Shown piece after piece: positions 5,247 through 11,479 of a stretch of DNA of 11,479 nucleotides. The notes beneath the pieces were generated by a model. It saw only the letters and a list, made by a program, of their open reading frames with translations. It searched no databases and was not told the DNA's origin. Source of the stretch: Actinomycetota bacterium (GTDB lineage Bacteria > Actinomycetota > Actinomycetes > S36-B12); the NCBI GenBank assembly GCA_016870425.1, contig VGBQ01000069.1, forward strand, positions 1 to 11,479, read 5' to 3'. Numbering within the stretch: position 1 is the first letter of the stretch; each line of letters begins with the position of its first letter. A program made the translations under genes and the position numbers.

Positions 5247-6525
5247 CGCGCGGATCACCCGCGTCGAGGTCGCTGATCGAGTCGGCCGAGAGAAATGCCG
5301 CGGGGTCGGTGAGGTCGTCGGCGCCCGGGAGCAAGTCCGGATGAGCCCAGAGCGCATCACGCCCTTCGATACCGCGCTGCTCGCGAAGCTGACGCCAGAG
5401 TGCGGCCGCCTCACGCAGGGCGCGTGGTCGCATCTCGAGTCCGACCAGGGAGGCGAAGGTGCGCTCCGCGGGACCTCCCGCCGCGCGGCGCCGGCGCATT
5501 GCCTCTCCCAGCCGCTCAGCGGACGGCAGCGTCGCGGCACAGGATTGCGTGACGACGTCGTCGACCCAGCCCTCGATGAGCGCGAGGAGGGTCTCGAGTC
5601 GGCGCAGGGCGGCCTGCTGTTCCTCCGACTCGGCGAGGGCGAAGAGATCGGACCCCATGAGCTCGCGCAGTCGCTCCGGGTCGCCGAGTGCGCTGGGATC
5701 GATGCCCTGCATCGCCTCGTTCATGCGGTCAGGGTCCATGCGGATGCCGCGCGCATAGGCGTCGATGGCGCCATCCAGGCGCGGGGCGAGCCACGGGACA
5801 TGCGCGAAAAGGCGCTGGTGCGCGCACTCGCGCAGGGCGAGGTAGAGGCGCACGTCGTCGGCCGCCACGTCCAGGCCCTCGCCGAACTCCGCGACATTGC
5901 GGGGCAAGAGCGCCGGTCGTGCGTCGCTGGTGAGGGGTATGCCGATGTCGCTCACCCCGACGACCTCGCTCGCGAGCGCAGCGAGCGCCTGCCCCATCTG
6001 CATGCCGAACATCGCGGATCCCAGCTGGCGCGCCATGCCCATGAGCGGAGCCATCATGGCCAGGGTTTCCGGTGGCGTGCCCTCCGGCAGCAGGCCCGCA
6101 ATCTCCGGTGGCAGCTCGGTGGGAGCCGGCATCGACGACATCACCGACTGCACGTGCTCGGCGATGGGAGTGACGATCCGCTGCCATGCCGGATAGGTGG
6201 CCTCCAGCCACTCCGACCGGCTCCATGCTGCTCCCGAAGCGGAGGATGCGGGGAAGGTGCAGGAGGGATCCAGCCATACCTGCGCTAGGTCGACGGCCGT
6301 GGCGACATCGCGACGCTGTGCGTCGCTCACCGAAGGGTCGCCGGCCTGCGCGATGGCCTGCCGCGCGGTGTCGCGAGCGAGATCCCAGTTGACCGCGCCA
6401 TCGCCACCGGACTCCAGCAGGCGTCCCAGGTGCTGCAGCATGGCTCCCAACTGGCTCATGTCGAAGCCGGGGGTGCTGGCTCCGTCGTCAGGTACGCCGA
6501 ATCCGAAGGGGAGGGAGCCGCTCAT
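5233..6525 (-). CDS. DUF2342 zincin-like metalloprotease-family protein (Rv3195-like)
   Basis: 430 residues, usual size for the DUF2342 family, variously called zinc-dependent metalloprotease or coenzyme F420 biosynthesis-associated protein. Recognisable parts: N-terminus LPFGFGVPDD; the central LYLALRECAHQRLFAHVPWL (about 227-246), which replaces a classical HExxH with an ExxH-type core (E233, H236); ALIEGWVDDV (315-324), a likely third-ligand helix; and GLEMRPRALREAAALW (362-377). Whether it is catalytically active is unclear. No signal peptide or membrane segment is seen, so a cytosolic location is inferred. The F420 label comes from phylogenetic co-occurrence; nothing else here belongs to F420 synthesis. 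It is transcribed divergently from the small membrane protein/PDZ protease genes across a shared 107-bp region. The ATG at 6525 has no properly spaced Shine-Dalgarno sequence but a perfectly placed -10, so a leaderless mRNA is likely. Confidence 0.88.
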   Translation of the reverse strand: MSGSLPFGFGVPDDGASTPGFDMSQLGAMLQHLGRLLESGGDGAVNWDLARDTARQAIAQAGDPSVSDAQRRDVATAVDLAQVWLDPSCTFPASSASGAAWSRSEWLEATYPAWQRIVTPIAEHVQSVMSSMPAPTELPPEIAGLLPEGTPPETLAMMAPLMGMARQLGSAMFGMQMGQALAALASEVVGVSDIGIPLTSDARPALLPRNVAEFGEGLDVAADDVRLYLALRECAHQRLFAHVPWLAPRLDGAIDAYARGIRMDPDRMNEAMQGIDPSALGDPERLRELMGSDLFALAESEEQQAALRRLETLLALIEGWVDDVVTQSCAATLPSAERLGEAMRRRRAAGGPAERTFASLVGLEMRPRALREAAALWRQLREQRGIEGRDALWAHPDLLPGADDLTDPAAFLSADSISDLDAGDPRDDSA

Positions 6526-6531
6526 CCCCCC

Positions 6532-6537
6532 ACGGTA
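6532..6537 (-). promoter_or_regulatory. -10 element for leaderless DUF2342 mRNA
   Basis: TACCGT on the minus strand spans exactly -12 to -7 if the A of the ATG at 6525 is +1. The six bases between are all G. A clear -35 is not seen. Confidence 0.6.
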
Positions 6538-6575
6538 CGCCGGATGCTCGGGGGGTGCCCGGTGCCCGGGGGGCG

Positions 6576-6581
6576 TACCCT
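6576..6581 (+). promoter_or_regulatory. -10 element for the small membrane protein/PDZ protease transcript
   Basis: TACCCT is the mirror partner of the DUF2342 -10. It predicts transcription from about 6588 and a 45-base leader that contains the strong ribosome site at 6621-6627. No clear -35 is seen. Confidence 0.5.
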
Positions 6582-6620
6582 GGGGGGCGGCATAGACCGG
6601 GATCCCCCCGGTGGCGCCGG

Positions 6621-6627
6621 GGAGGAG
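6621..6627 (+). promoter_or_regulatory. Shine-Dalgarno site of the small membrane protein
   Basis: GGAGGAG, five bases before the GTG at 6633. It fixes the start of this gene and the leading end of the protease operon. Confidence 0.8.
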
Positions 6628-6632
6628 TCCGG

Positions 6633-6893
6633 GTGTCTGCGCTCCTGTGGTGGCTCATTCCCCTGGGCGCGACCCTCATCGCCCTCGCCTGGGCCGCAGC
6701 CCGCAGCCGTCCGCGACGTGCGGCCGGCACGCACGAGACCGTGGGCGACATGGCCCGCTTCCGTGCGGCGATGCGCCGCCCCATGCCGGCGGACCGCCCG
6801 GGCCCGGAGAGGCGCCGCACCTCGCGACCCGGCACCCCGACCCCTCGGCCCGGTCGCGCGCGACGACCCGCTGACCGCAGCCACCCGGCGTGA
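6633..6893 (+). CDS. Small single-pass membrane protein, 86 aa, coupled to the PDZ protease
   Basis: Unrecognised small protein. Residues 2-23 (SALLWWLIPLGATLIALAWA) form one hydrophobic membrane segment right at the N-terminus. A basic, low-complexity tail rich in Arg and Pro follows (24-86), expected to be cytosolic by the positive-inside rule. A short ordered-looking patch, THETVGDMARFRAAMRRP (33-50), is the only stretch likely to fold or bind a partner. GTG at 6633 is chosen because GGAGGAG (6621-6627) ends five bases before it and the hydrophobic segment begins there; the ATG at 6555 would add an arginine/glycine-rich extension over the promoter. Its stop shares GTGA (6890-6893) with the start of the PDZ protease, so the two are translationally coupled. 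It could be an anchor or partner of that protease (inference). Confidence 0.75.
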   Translation: MSALLWWLIPLGATLIALAWAAARSRPRRAAGTHETVGDMARFRAAMRRPMPADRPGPERRRTSRPGTPTPRPGRARRPADRSHPA

Positions 6894-7996
6894 GCGACCC
6901 CTCGCCGATCGCACCCGACACGTCCGCGCGGCCCCGGCGTGCTCGACCCGGCAGCCGGGCGCTCATGGCCTCCCTGGCCGGTCTCGTGCTCCTCGCCCTG
7001 ATCGCGCTCGCGGCTGTCCTTCCCGTGCCCTTCATCGTCTTGTCGCCCGGTCCGACCTTCAACACCATCGGCGACGTCGACGGCGTCCCCCTTGTCGAGA
7101 TCACCGACACCACCACCTATCCCGTCAGCGGTGCCCTCGACATGACCACGATCCGTGAGGAGGGCGAGCCCCGCAGCCCCCTCACCGTCTTCGGTGCGCT
7201 GGTCGCCTGGGTCGACCCCGACCGGGCCGTGCTCCCACGCGAGTTGCTCTACGGCGACGACGAGACCACCGAGGAGGTCCAGCAGCGCAATGCGGTCCTC
7301 TTCTCCACATCACAGTCGAGTGCCATTGCGGCGGCGATGAACACGCTGGGTGAGCCGCTGATCGAAGACGTCGTCGTGACCGCCGTGGTCGAGGGCACGC
7401 CTGCCTTTGGCGTGCTGGACGCCGGGGAGCGCATCATCGCTATCGACGGTGAGCCGGTGCGCGCGCCCGAGGATGTGGTGGAGGCCGTCCGCGCGCGCCC
7501 GATCGGCTCGACCTTGGCATTCACCGTCGAGCGCGATGGCGAGGAGGTCGACGCCGAGGTCGTGTCTGCCCAGAAGCCTGATGAGGCTGGCGTGCCCTAC
7601 ATCGGCATCACGGTCGGCATCAACTACCGGGCGGAGTTCCCGATCGTCTTCGCCCTCGACGACATCGGTGGGCCCAGCGCCGGCATGATGTTCTCGCTGG
7701 CGATCGTCGACAAGCTCACCCCGGAGGACCTCACCGGGGGTGGGCATGTGGCCGGGACCGGCACGATCGATCCCGCCGGCGCCGTGGGGGCGATCGGCGG
7801 CATCCGCCAAAAGCTCGCCGGGGCCAGGGGCGCGGGGGCGACCGTCTTCCTCATGCCGGAGGTCCACTGCGACGAGGCCGCGGGGCACGTCCCCGAAGGG
7901 CTCACCGTGGTGCCCGTGACGACGCTCCAGGGTGCGCTGGATGCCCTGGCCGCCTGGCGCGCAGGCGACCCGCTCCCAACCTGCCCCGCGATGTGA
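6890..7996 (+). CDS. Membrane-anchored PDZ domain, Lon-like (S16) serine protease, YlbL family
   Basis: 368 residues. Order: short basic cytosolic tail (1-24), one membrane anchor (about 25-51), conserved juxtamembrane LPVPFIVLSPGPTFNTIG (44-61), a PDZ domain (about 160-228; EGTPAFGVLDAGERIIAIDGEPV, 168-190), then a Lon-type proteolytic domain. The Ser/Lys dyad is visible: S263 in GGPSAGMMFSLA and K308 in GGIRQKLAGA, spaced as in Lon. There is no AAA+ domain, so it is expected to degrade or process membrane or extracytoplasmic proteins without ATP, with the PDZ domain choosing substrates (family knowledge). Homologues include Rv3194c and Bacillus YlbL. The GTG start at 6890 overlaps the preceding stop. 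Directly downstream, after 29 bp, is UPF0182; this adjacency is also seen in mycobacteria and suggests a functional link. Confidence 0.93.
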   Translation: MSDPSPIAPDTSARPRRARPGSRALMASLAGLVLLALIALAAVLPVPFIVLSPGPTFNTIGDVDGVPLVEITDTTTYPVSGALDMTTIREEGEPRSPLTVFGALVAWVDPDRAVLPRELLYGDDETTEEVQQRNAVLFSTSQSSAIAAAMNTLGEPLIEDVVVTAVVEGTPAFGVLDAGERIIAIDGEPVRAPEDVVEAVRARPIGSTLAFTVERDGEEVDAEVVSAQKPDEAGVPYIGITVGINYRAEFPIVFALDDIGGPSAGMMFSLAIVDKLTPEDLTGGGHVAGTGTIDPAGAVGAIGGIRQKLAGARGAGATVFLMPEVHCDEAAGHVPEGLTVVPVTTLQGALDALAAWRAGDPLPTCPAM

Positions 7997-8013
7997 CCCC
8001 GGCGCGCGTGACG

Positions 8014-8019
8014 TAAGTT
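8014..8019 (+). promoter_or_regulatory. -10 element for leaderless UPF0182 mRNA
   Basis: TAAGTT spans -12 to -7 relative to the A of ATG 8026. It lies in the 29-bp gap after the protease gene and would give UPF0182 its own promoter besides read-through. No Shine-Dalgarno sequence is present. It selects ATG 8026 over the GTG at 8023. Confidence 0.6.
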
Positions 8020-8025
8020 GCTGTG

Positions 8026-10947
8026 ATGGCCTCACCGACGCCGGTCGCCGCGGCCCCGCGACGGGGCCGGGTCCTGCTCCCGACGATCATCGTGCTCGCC
8101 GTCATCGTCATCGGGTTCGTGATCTTCACCAGCTTCTACACCGACTGGCTCTGGTTCGACTCGGTGGGCGAGACCGAGGTCTTCACCGTCACCCTGATCA
8201 CGCGCCTTGCCCTGTTCGCGTCCTTCGGCCTGACCATGGCCGTGGTCCTGGCGGGGACCCTCTGGGTCGCATACCGCTTCCGCCCTGCCGTGCCGCCCCT
8301 GACGCAGGAGCAGGCCGGACTCGAGCGCTACCGCATGGCCCTGGACCCGTTCCGAGTCGTCATCACGCTCGGCATAGCGGCCCTCATCGGTCTTCTCGCC
8401 GGCATTTCCGCCTCGTCAGAGTGGTCGACCTTCCTGCGCTGGCGCAACGCCACCGACTTCGGCATCACCGATCCGCAGTTCGGCCTCGACATCGGCTTCT
8501 ACGTCTTCACCTACCCCTTCCTGCGGTTCGTCCTCGGCTTCGCCATCTCCGCCACCCTCCTCGCCGTCGGCCTTGCCGTGGCCGCGCACTACCTCTACGG
8601 CGGCCTGCGCCTCCAGCCCAAGGGCGATCGCATGAGCACCGCCGCGCAGGTGCACCTGTCGGGACTCATCGCACTCCTGCTCCTGCTCAAGGCGGCCGCC
8701 TACTGGCTTGACCGCTACGGGCTGATGATCAAGAGCGAGGCGCTGGTCCAGGGCTTCACCGGCATGAAGTACGCCGACGCCAACGCCGTACTGCCCGCAC
8801 TCCAGATCCTGACCTTCGTCGCGCTCATCACGGCGGTGCTCTTCATCGTCAACATGCTCGTGCGCAACTGGGTCATCCCCATGATCGGGCTCGGCCTCCT
8901 CGTGCTCACGTCCATCCTGGTCGGCGGCGTCTACCCCGCGATCGTGCAGCAGTTCCAGGTGCGGCCCAGTGAACTCGTGCGCGAGCAGCCCTACATCGAG
9001 CGCAATATCAACGCCACCCGGTCGGCCTACGACATTGCCGACGCGCAGATCCAGGAGTATCCGGGCACGGTGGAGCCACCGACGGAGACTGTCATCGATG
9101 CCAACCTCGGCACACTCGAGAACATCCGACTGCTCGACCCGGCTCTGGCATCCCCGACGTACAACCAGCTTCAGCAGATCCGCGCGTACTACTCCTTCAA
9201 CGACAGTCTCGACGTGGATCGCTATGCGCTCGAAGGTGGCCAGCGCGGGGCGATCGTGGCCGCCCGTGAGATCAACCTCGCGGGCATCCCTGACAGCCAG
9301 CGCAACTGGGCCAACGACCACGCTGTCTACACCCATGGCTACGGCTTCGTCTCGGCGTACGACAACACAGCTGACAACTCGGGCCAGCCCGACTTCTTCG
9401 AGAGCGATATCCCGCCGGAGGGGCTCCTCGGCATCGAGCAGCCGCGGATCTACTTCGGCGAGATCTCCCCGACCTTCTCGATCGTCGGCGCTCCCGAGGG
9501 CACACCGCCGGTCGAGTTGGACTACCCCGACGATGCCAGCCCCACGGGGCAGGTCAACAACACCTACACGGGCAATGGCGGAGTGGCGGTCGGCGGGCTC
9601 TTCAATCGCCTGCTCTTCGCCACGAAATTCCAGGACAGCAACATCCTGCTGACCGACCTCATCAACGAGGAGTCACGCATCCTGTGGGATCGCGACCCGC
9701 TCACGCGCGTCGAGAAGATCGCGCCGTGGCTGACCCTGGACCAAGATCCCTATCCGGCGGTGGTCAACGGACGGATCGTGTGGCTCGTTGACGGATACAC
9801 CACCTCCAATGAATACCCCTACTCCTCGCGGGTGTCGCTGAGCGAGGTGACCAGCGACTCGATCACGGTGCGCACCGGTTCGAGCGCGGTGGCACCGCGC
9901 GACCAGCTCAACTACGCCCGCAACTCGGTCAAGGCCGTGGTCGATGCCTATGAGGGCACCGTCACGCTCTACGCCTGGGACGAGTCCGATCCGATCCTGC
10001 AGACCTGGATGAAGGCCTTCCCCGGCGTCGTCGAGGAGCGCGGCGCTATGCCGCCCGAGATCGAGGCCCATGTGCGCTACCCGCAGGATCTGTTCAAGGT
10101 GCAGCGCGTGGTGATGTCGCGCTACCACGTCACGGATCCGGCAACCTTCTACAACGGCACCGACTTCTGGATCGTGCCGTTCGATCCGACGCAGTCGATC
10201 CAGCAGTTCCAGCCCCCCTACTACCTGACGCTGCAGATGCCCGGGCAGGTCGGCCCGGCGTTCTCCCTCACGACGACCTTCGCTCCGCAGCGCCGCCCGA
10301 CCTTGGCTGCGTTCATGGCGGTCGACTCGGCCCCCGGTGACGGCTACGGCACCATCCGCGTGCTGCAGCTGCCGAGCAACACGACCATTCCCGGGCCCAC
10401 GCAGGTGCAAAACAACTTCGAGTCCGACCCGGAGATCAGCGCCGAACTCTCCCTCCTGCGCCGCGGCGGCTCGGAGGTCAATCTCGGCAACCTTCTCTCG
10501 CTGCCCTTCAACGGCGGCCTGCTCTACGTCGAGCCCGTCTACCTCAGGGCGACGCAGGACGGCTACCCGCTGCTGCGCAAGGTGCTGGCGGGCTACGGCG
10601 CGAACGTCGCGCTCGAGGACACGCTCGACGAAGCACTCGCCGCCGTCTTCGAGTCCGATCCGCTGCCGACACCCGAGCCGACCCCCGGCCCGAATCCTGA
10701 TCCGAATCCCGACCCGGGTCCCACGCCGACTCCGACGCCCACTCCCGGCCCATCGGGGGATCCGCTCACCGACCTGCAGACAGCGCTCGCCGATGCTGAG
10801 GCGGCCTACGCGCGAGGTCAGGCAGCGCTGGCCGACGGAGACTTCGCGGCGTACGGCCAAGCACAGGCCGATCTGGAGGCCGCCCTGCGTCGGGCGCGCG
10901 AAGCCGAGGCACGGCTGACCGGTGACGACGGCGGCCAGCCCGCGTAG
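8026..10947 (+). CDS. UPF0182 family large membrane protein
   Basis: 973 residues, normal for the family (Rv3193c-like). The N-terminus carries seven predicted membrane helices: about 16-37, 60-83, 110-130, 155-190, 208-228, 256-280 and 283-309. A large extracytoplasmic domain of about 560 residues follows (320-880), containing the conserved QVRPSELVREQPYIERNI start, IRAYYSFNDSLDVDRY and DRDPLTRVEKIAPWLTLD. A proline-spaced linker (881-909) leads to an Ala/Glu-rich helical tail (about 914-963) that may form a coiled coil, then a short end. Biochemical function is unknown; the architecture suggests a surface-exposed sensor, scaffold or envelope-assembly protein. It sits behind the PDZ protease, a plausible partner. 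ATG 8026 is preferred over GTG 8023 because of the leaderless -10. Stop TAG. Confidence 0.93.
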   Translation: MASPTPVAAAPRRGRVLLPTIIVLAVIVIGFVIFTSFYTDWLWFDSVGETEVFTVTLITRLALFASFGLTMAVVLAGTLWVAYRFRPAVPPLTQEQAGLERYRMALDPFRVVITLGIAALIGLLAGISASSEWSTFLRWRNATDFGITDPQFGLDIGFYVFTYPFLRFVLGFAISATLLAVGLAVAAHYLYGGLRLQPKGDRMSTAAQVHLSGLIALLLLLKAAAYWLDRYGLMIKSEALVQGFTGMKYADANAVLPALQILTFVALITAVLFIVNMLVRNWVIPMIGLGLLVLTSILVGGVYPAIVQQFQVRPSELVREQPYIERNINATRSAYDIADAQIQEYPGTVEPPTETVIDANLGTLENIRLLDPALASPTYNQLQQIRAYYSFNDSLDVDRYALEGGQRGAIVAAREINLAGIPDSQRNWANDHAVYTHGYGFVSAYDNTADNSGQPDFFESDIPPEGLLGIEQPRIYFGEISPTFSIVGAPEGTPPVELDYPDDASPTGQVNNTYTGNGGVAVGGLFNRLLFATKFQDSNILLTDLINEESRILWDRDPLTRVEKIAPWLTLDQDPYPAVVNGRIVWLVDGYTTSNEYPYSSRVSLSEVTSDSITVRTGSSAVAPRDQLNYARNSVKAVVDAYEGTVTLYAWDESDPILQTWMKAFPGVVEERGAMPPEIEAHVRYPQDLFKVQRVVMSRYHVTDPATFYNGTDFWIVPFDPTQSIQQFQPPYYLTLQMPGQVGPAFSLTTTFAPQRRPTLAAFMAVDSAPGDGYGTIRVLQLPSNTTIPGPTQVQNNFESDPEISAELSLLRRGGSEVNLGNLLSLPFNGGLLYVEPVYLRATQDGYPLLRKVLAGYGANVALEDTLDEALAAVFESDPLPTPEPTPGPNPDPNPDPGPTPTPTPTPGPSGDPLTDLQTALADAEAAYARGQAALADGDFAAYGQAQADLEAALRRAREAEARLTGDDGGQPA
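10666..10752 (+). repeat. Proline-at-every-second-residue linker in UPF0182
   Basis: Residues 881-909 have proline at every odd position (15 prolines), alternating with T, E, G, N, D. Such PT/PE/PD stretches form stiff extended linkers, often seen across or along the cell wall. The underlying DNA is imperfectly repetitive (CCGACN, CCCGAN units), a site where length variation between strains is likely. Confidence 0.85.
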
Positions 10948-10965
10948 TCGCCCCCGCCTGCCCGA

Positions 10966-10971
10966 TAGGGT
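10966..10971 (+). promoter_or_regulatory. -10 element for leaderless argG mRNA
   Basis: TAGGGT spans -12 to -7 relative to the G of the argG GTG at 10978. There is no Shine-Dalgarno sequence at useful distance; CGGGAC fills the gap. It lies in the 30 bp after the UPF0182 stop. I see no arginine-repressor (ARG box) site in this short gap. Confidence 0.55.
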
Positions 10972-10977
10972 CGGGAC

Positions 10978-11479
10978 GTGTCCAAGGTCCTTGCCTCGCT
11001 CCCCGTCGGTGAGCGCGTCGGTATCGCCTTCTCCGGCGGCCTGGACACCTCCGTCGCCGTCGCGTGGATGCGCAGCAAGGGGGCCGTCCCGTGCACCTAC
11101 ACCGCTGATCTGGGGCAGTACGACGAGCCCGACATCGACAGCGTGCCCGGTCGGGCCCTGGAGTACGGCGCTGAGATAGCCCGTCTCGTGGACTGCAAGG
11201 ACCTGCTCGTCGAGGAGGGGCTGGCCGCCATCGCCTGCGGCGCCTTCCACATCCGCTCGGGCAATCGGATGTACTTCAACACCACGCCCCTCGGCCGGGC
11301 GGTGACGGGCACGCTCCTCGTGCGGGCGATGCTCGACGATGAGGTATCCATCTGGGGCGACGGTTCGACGTACAAGGGCAATGACATCGAGCGGTTCTAC
11401 CGCTACGGCCTGCTTGCCAACCCGCAGCTTCGGATCTATAAGCCGTGGCTGGACGCCGACTTCGTCGACGAGCTCGGCG
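10978..11479 (+). CDS. argG: Argininosuccinate synthase (3' end outside window)
   Basis: First 167 residues of argininosuccinate synthase, which joins citrulline and aspartate using ATP in the penultimate step of arginine synthesis. The N-type ATP pyrophosphatase P-loop is AFSGGLDTS (17-25). Also visible are LPVGERVGI at the N-terminus, CGAFHIRSG (87-95), YFNTTPLGRAVTG (99-111) and GDGSTYKGNDIERFYRYGLL (127-146), followed by IYKPWLDADF. These follow the Escherichia coli-type (about 447-residue) subfamily closely, not the shorter type of about 400 residues. GTG 10978 is the start because MSKVLASLPVG matches the family N-terminus and nothing usable lies upstream. The frame runs off the window end. 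It follows UPF0182 by 30 bp in the same direction but probably has its own promoter; no other arg gene is visible. Confidence 0.96.
   Translation, partial: MSKVLASLPVGERVGIAFSGGLDTSVAVAWMRSKGAVPCTYTADLGQYDEPDIDSVPGRALEYGAEIARLVDCKDLLVEEGLAAIACGAFHIRSGNRMYFNTTPLGRAVTGTLLVRAMLDDEVSIWGDGSTYKGNDIERFYRYGLLANPQLRIYKPWLDADFVDELG

Larger units (their letters stand above)
6526..6587. promoter_or_regulatory. Divergent promoter region arranged as an inverted repeat
   Basis: The arms CCCCCCACGGTACGCC (6526-6541) and GGCGTACCCTGGGGGG (6572-6587) are inverted copies matching at 15 of 16 positions. Each arm carries a -10-like hexamer: TACCGT on the minus strand and TACCCT on the plus strand. The 38 bp between the hexamers would have to hold both -35 regions, which would overlap near 6553-6560. 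A tandem GGTGCCC repeat (6554-6567) begins next to the symmetry centre. Transcription in the two directions may compete or be co-regulated. Confidence 0.6.

Noticed and set aside
5247..5540. N-terminal extension of the Nudix protein to an ATG at 5540
   Set aside because: The added residues lie in another frame of the DUF2342 gene and do not resemble a Nudix N-terminus; ATG 5246 fits the fold.
5167..6288. 373-codon plus-strand open frame opposite DUF2342 and Nudix
   Set aside because: Antisense to recognised genes, with an Arg/His/Gly-rich low-information protein.
9673..11250. 525-codon minus-strand open frame opposite UPF0182 and argG
   Set aside because: It runs antisense to two strongly recognised genes; composition fits a codon-bias shadow and no domain is visible.
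1..11479. tRNA, rRNA, CRISPR array, insertion sequence or prophage
   Set aside because: No cloverleaf or rRNA-like tracts, no regularly spaced long repeats, no transposase or integrase motifs, no target-site duplications seen.
1..11479. Intrinsic terminators
   Set aside because: GC-rich hairpins are plentiful but none is followed by a U-tract; calling any would be guesswork.

Overview
The window is about 11.5 kb of very GC-rich DNA that is almost fully coding. Codon choice (third positions mostly G or C), frequent GTG starts and the gene set (UvrD2 with a tetracysteine and HRDC tail, DUF2342 zincin-like protein, PDZ/Lon-like YlbL-family protease, UPF0182 membrane protein, DUF5679 zinc ribbon) point to an actinomycete, possibly Micrococcales or Actinomycetales. 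There is no sign of phage, transposon, plasmid or CRISPR. From memory, the neighbourhood resembles the Mycobacterium tuberculosis Rv3193c-Rv3198c block (UPF0182, PDZ protease, DUF2342, Rv3196, uvrD2). It therefore looks like a conserved chromosomal core locus rather than an accessory island.

Layout. Positions 1-1620 (+) hold the 3' part of uvrD2. A leftward block follows: a ThiF/TOMM-cyclodehydratase-like protein (1596-2621), an M20 metallopeptidase (2706-3971) and a 51-residue DUF5679 zinc ribbon (4015-4170). Positions 4171-4676 form a 506-bp gene-free stretch with a perfect 17-bp palindrome and phased CTGGGGA repeats. A second leftward pair is a Nudix hydrolase (4677-5246) overlapping the end of a DUF2342 protein (5233-6525). 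At 6526-6632 there is a divergent promoter region built as a near-perfect inverted repeat. Rightward from it run a small membrane protein (6633-6893), the PDZ/Lon-like protease (6890-7996), the UPF0182 protein (8026-10947) and the 5' part of argG (10978-11479).

How the genes may work together. The small membrane protein, protease, UPF0182 protein and divergently transcribed DUF2342 protein form a compact unit whose members are membrane-bound or hydrolase-like. An envelope protein quality-control or processing role is a reasonable but unproven guess. UvrD2 is a DNA-repair/replication helicase, ArgG makes argininosuccinate, and the Nudix and M20 enzymes are hydrolases of unknown substrate.

The most notable non-coding signal concerns start sites. 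Three genes (DUF2342, UPF0182, argG) each have a TANNNT -10 element exactly six bases before the start codon, as expected for leaderless mRNAs; the ThiF-like gene has a weaker version. Genes lacking this element (M20, DUF5679, the small membrane protein) instead have strong Shine-Dalgarno sites. I did not find a clear, wholly novel multi-gene system; the best leads are the regulatory architecture and the orphan ThiF-like gene.
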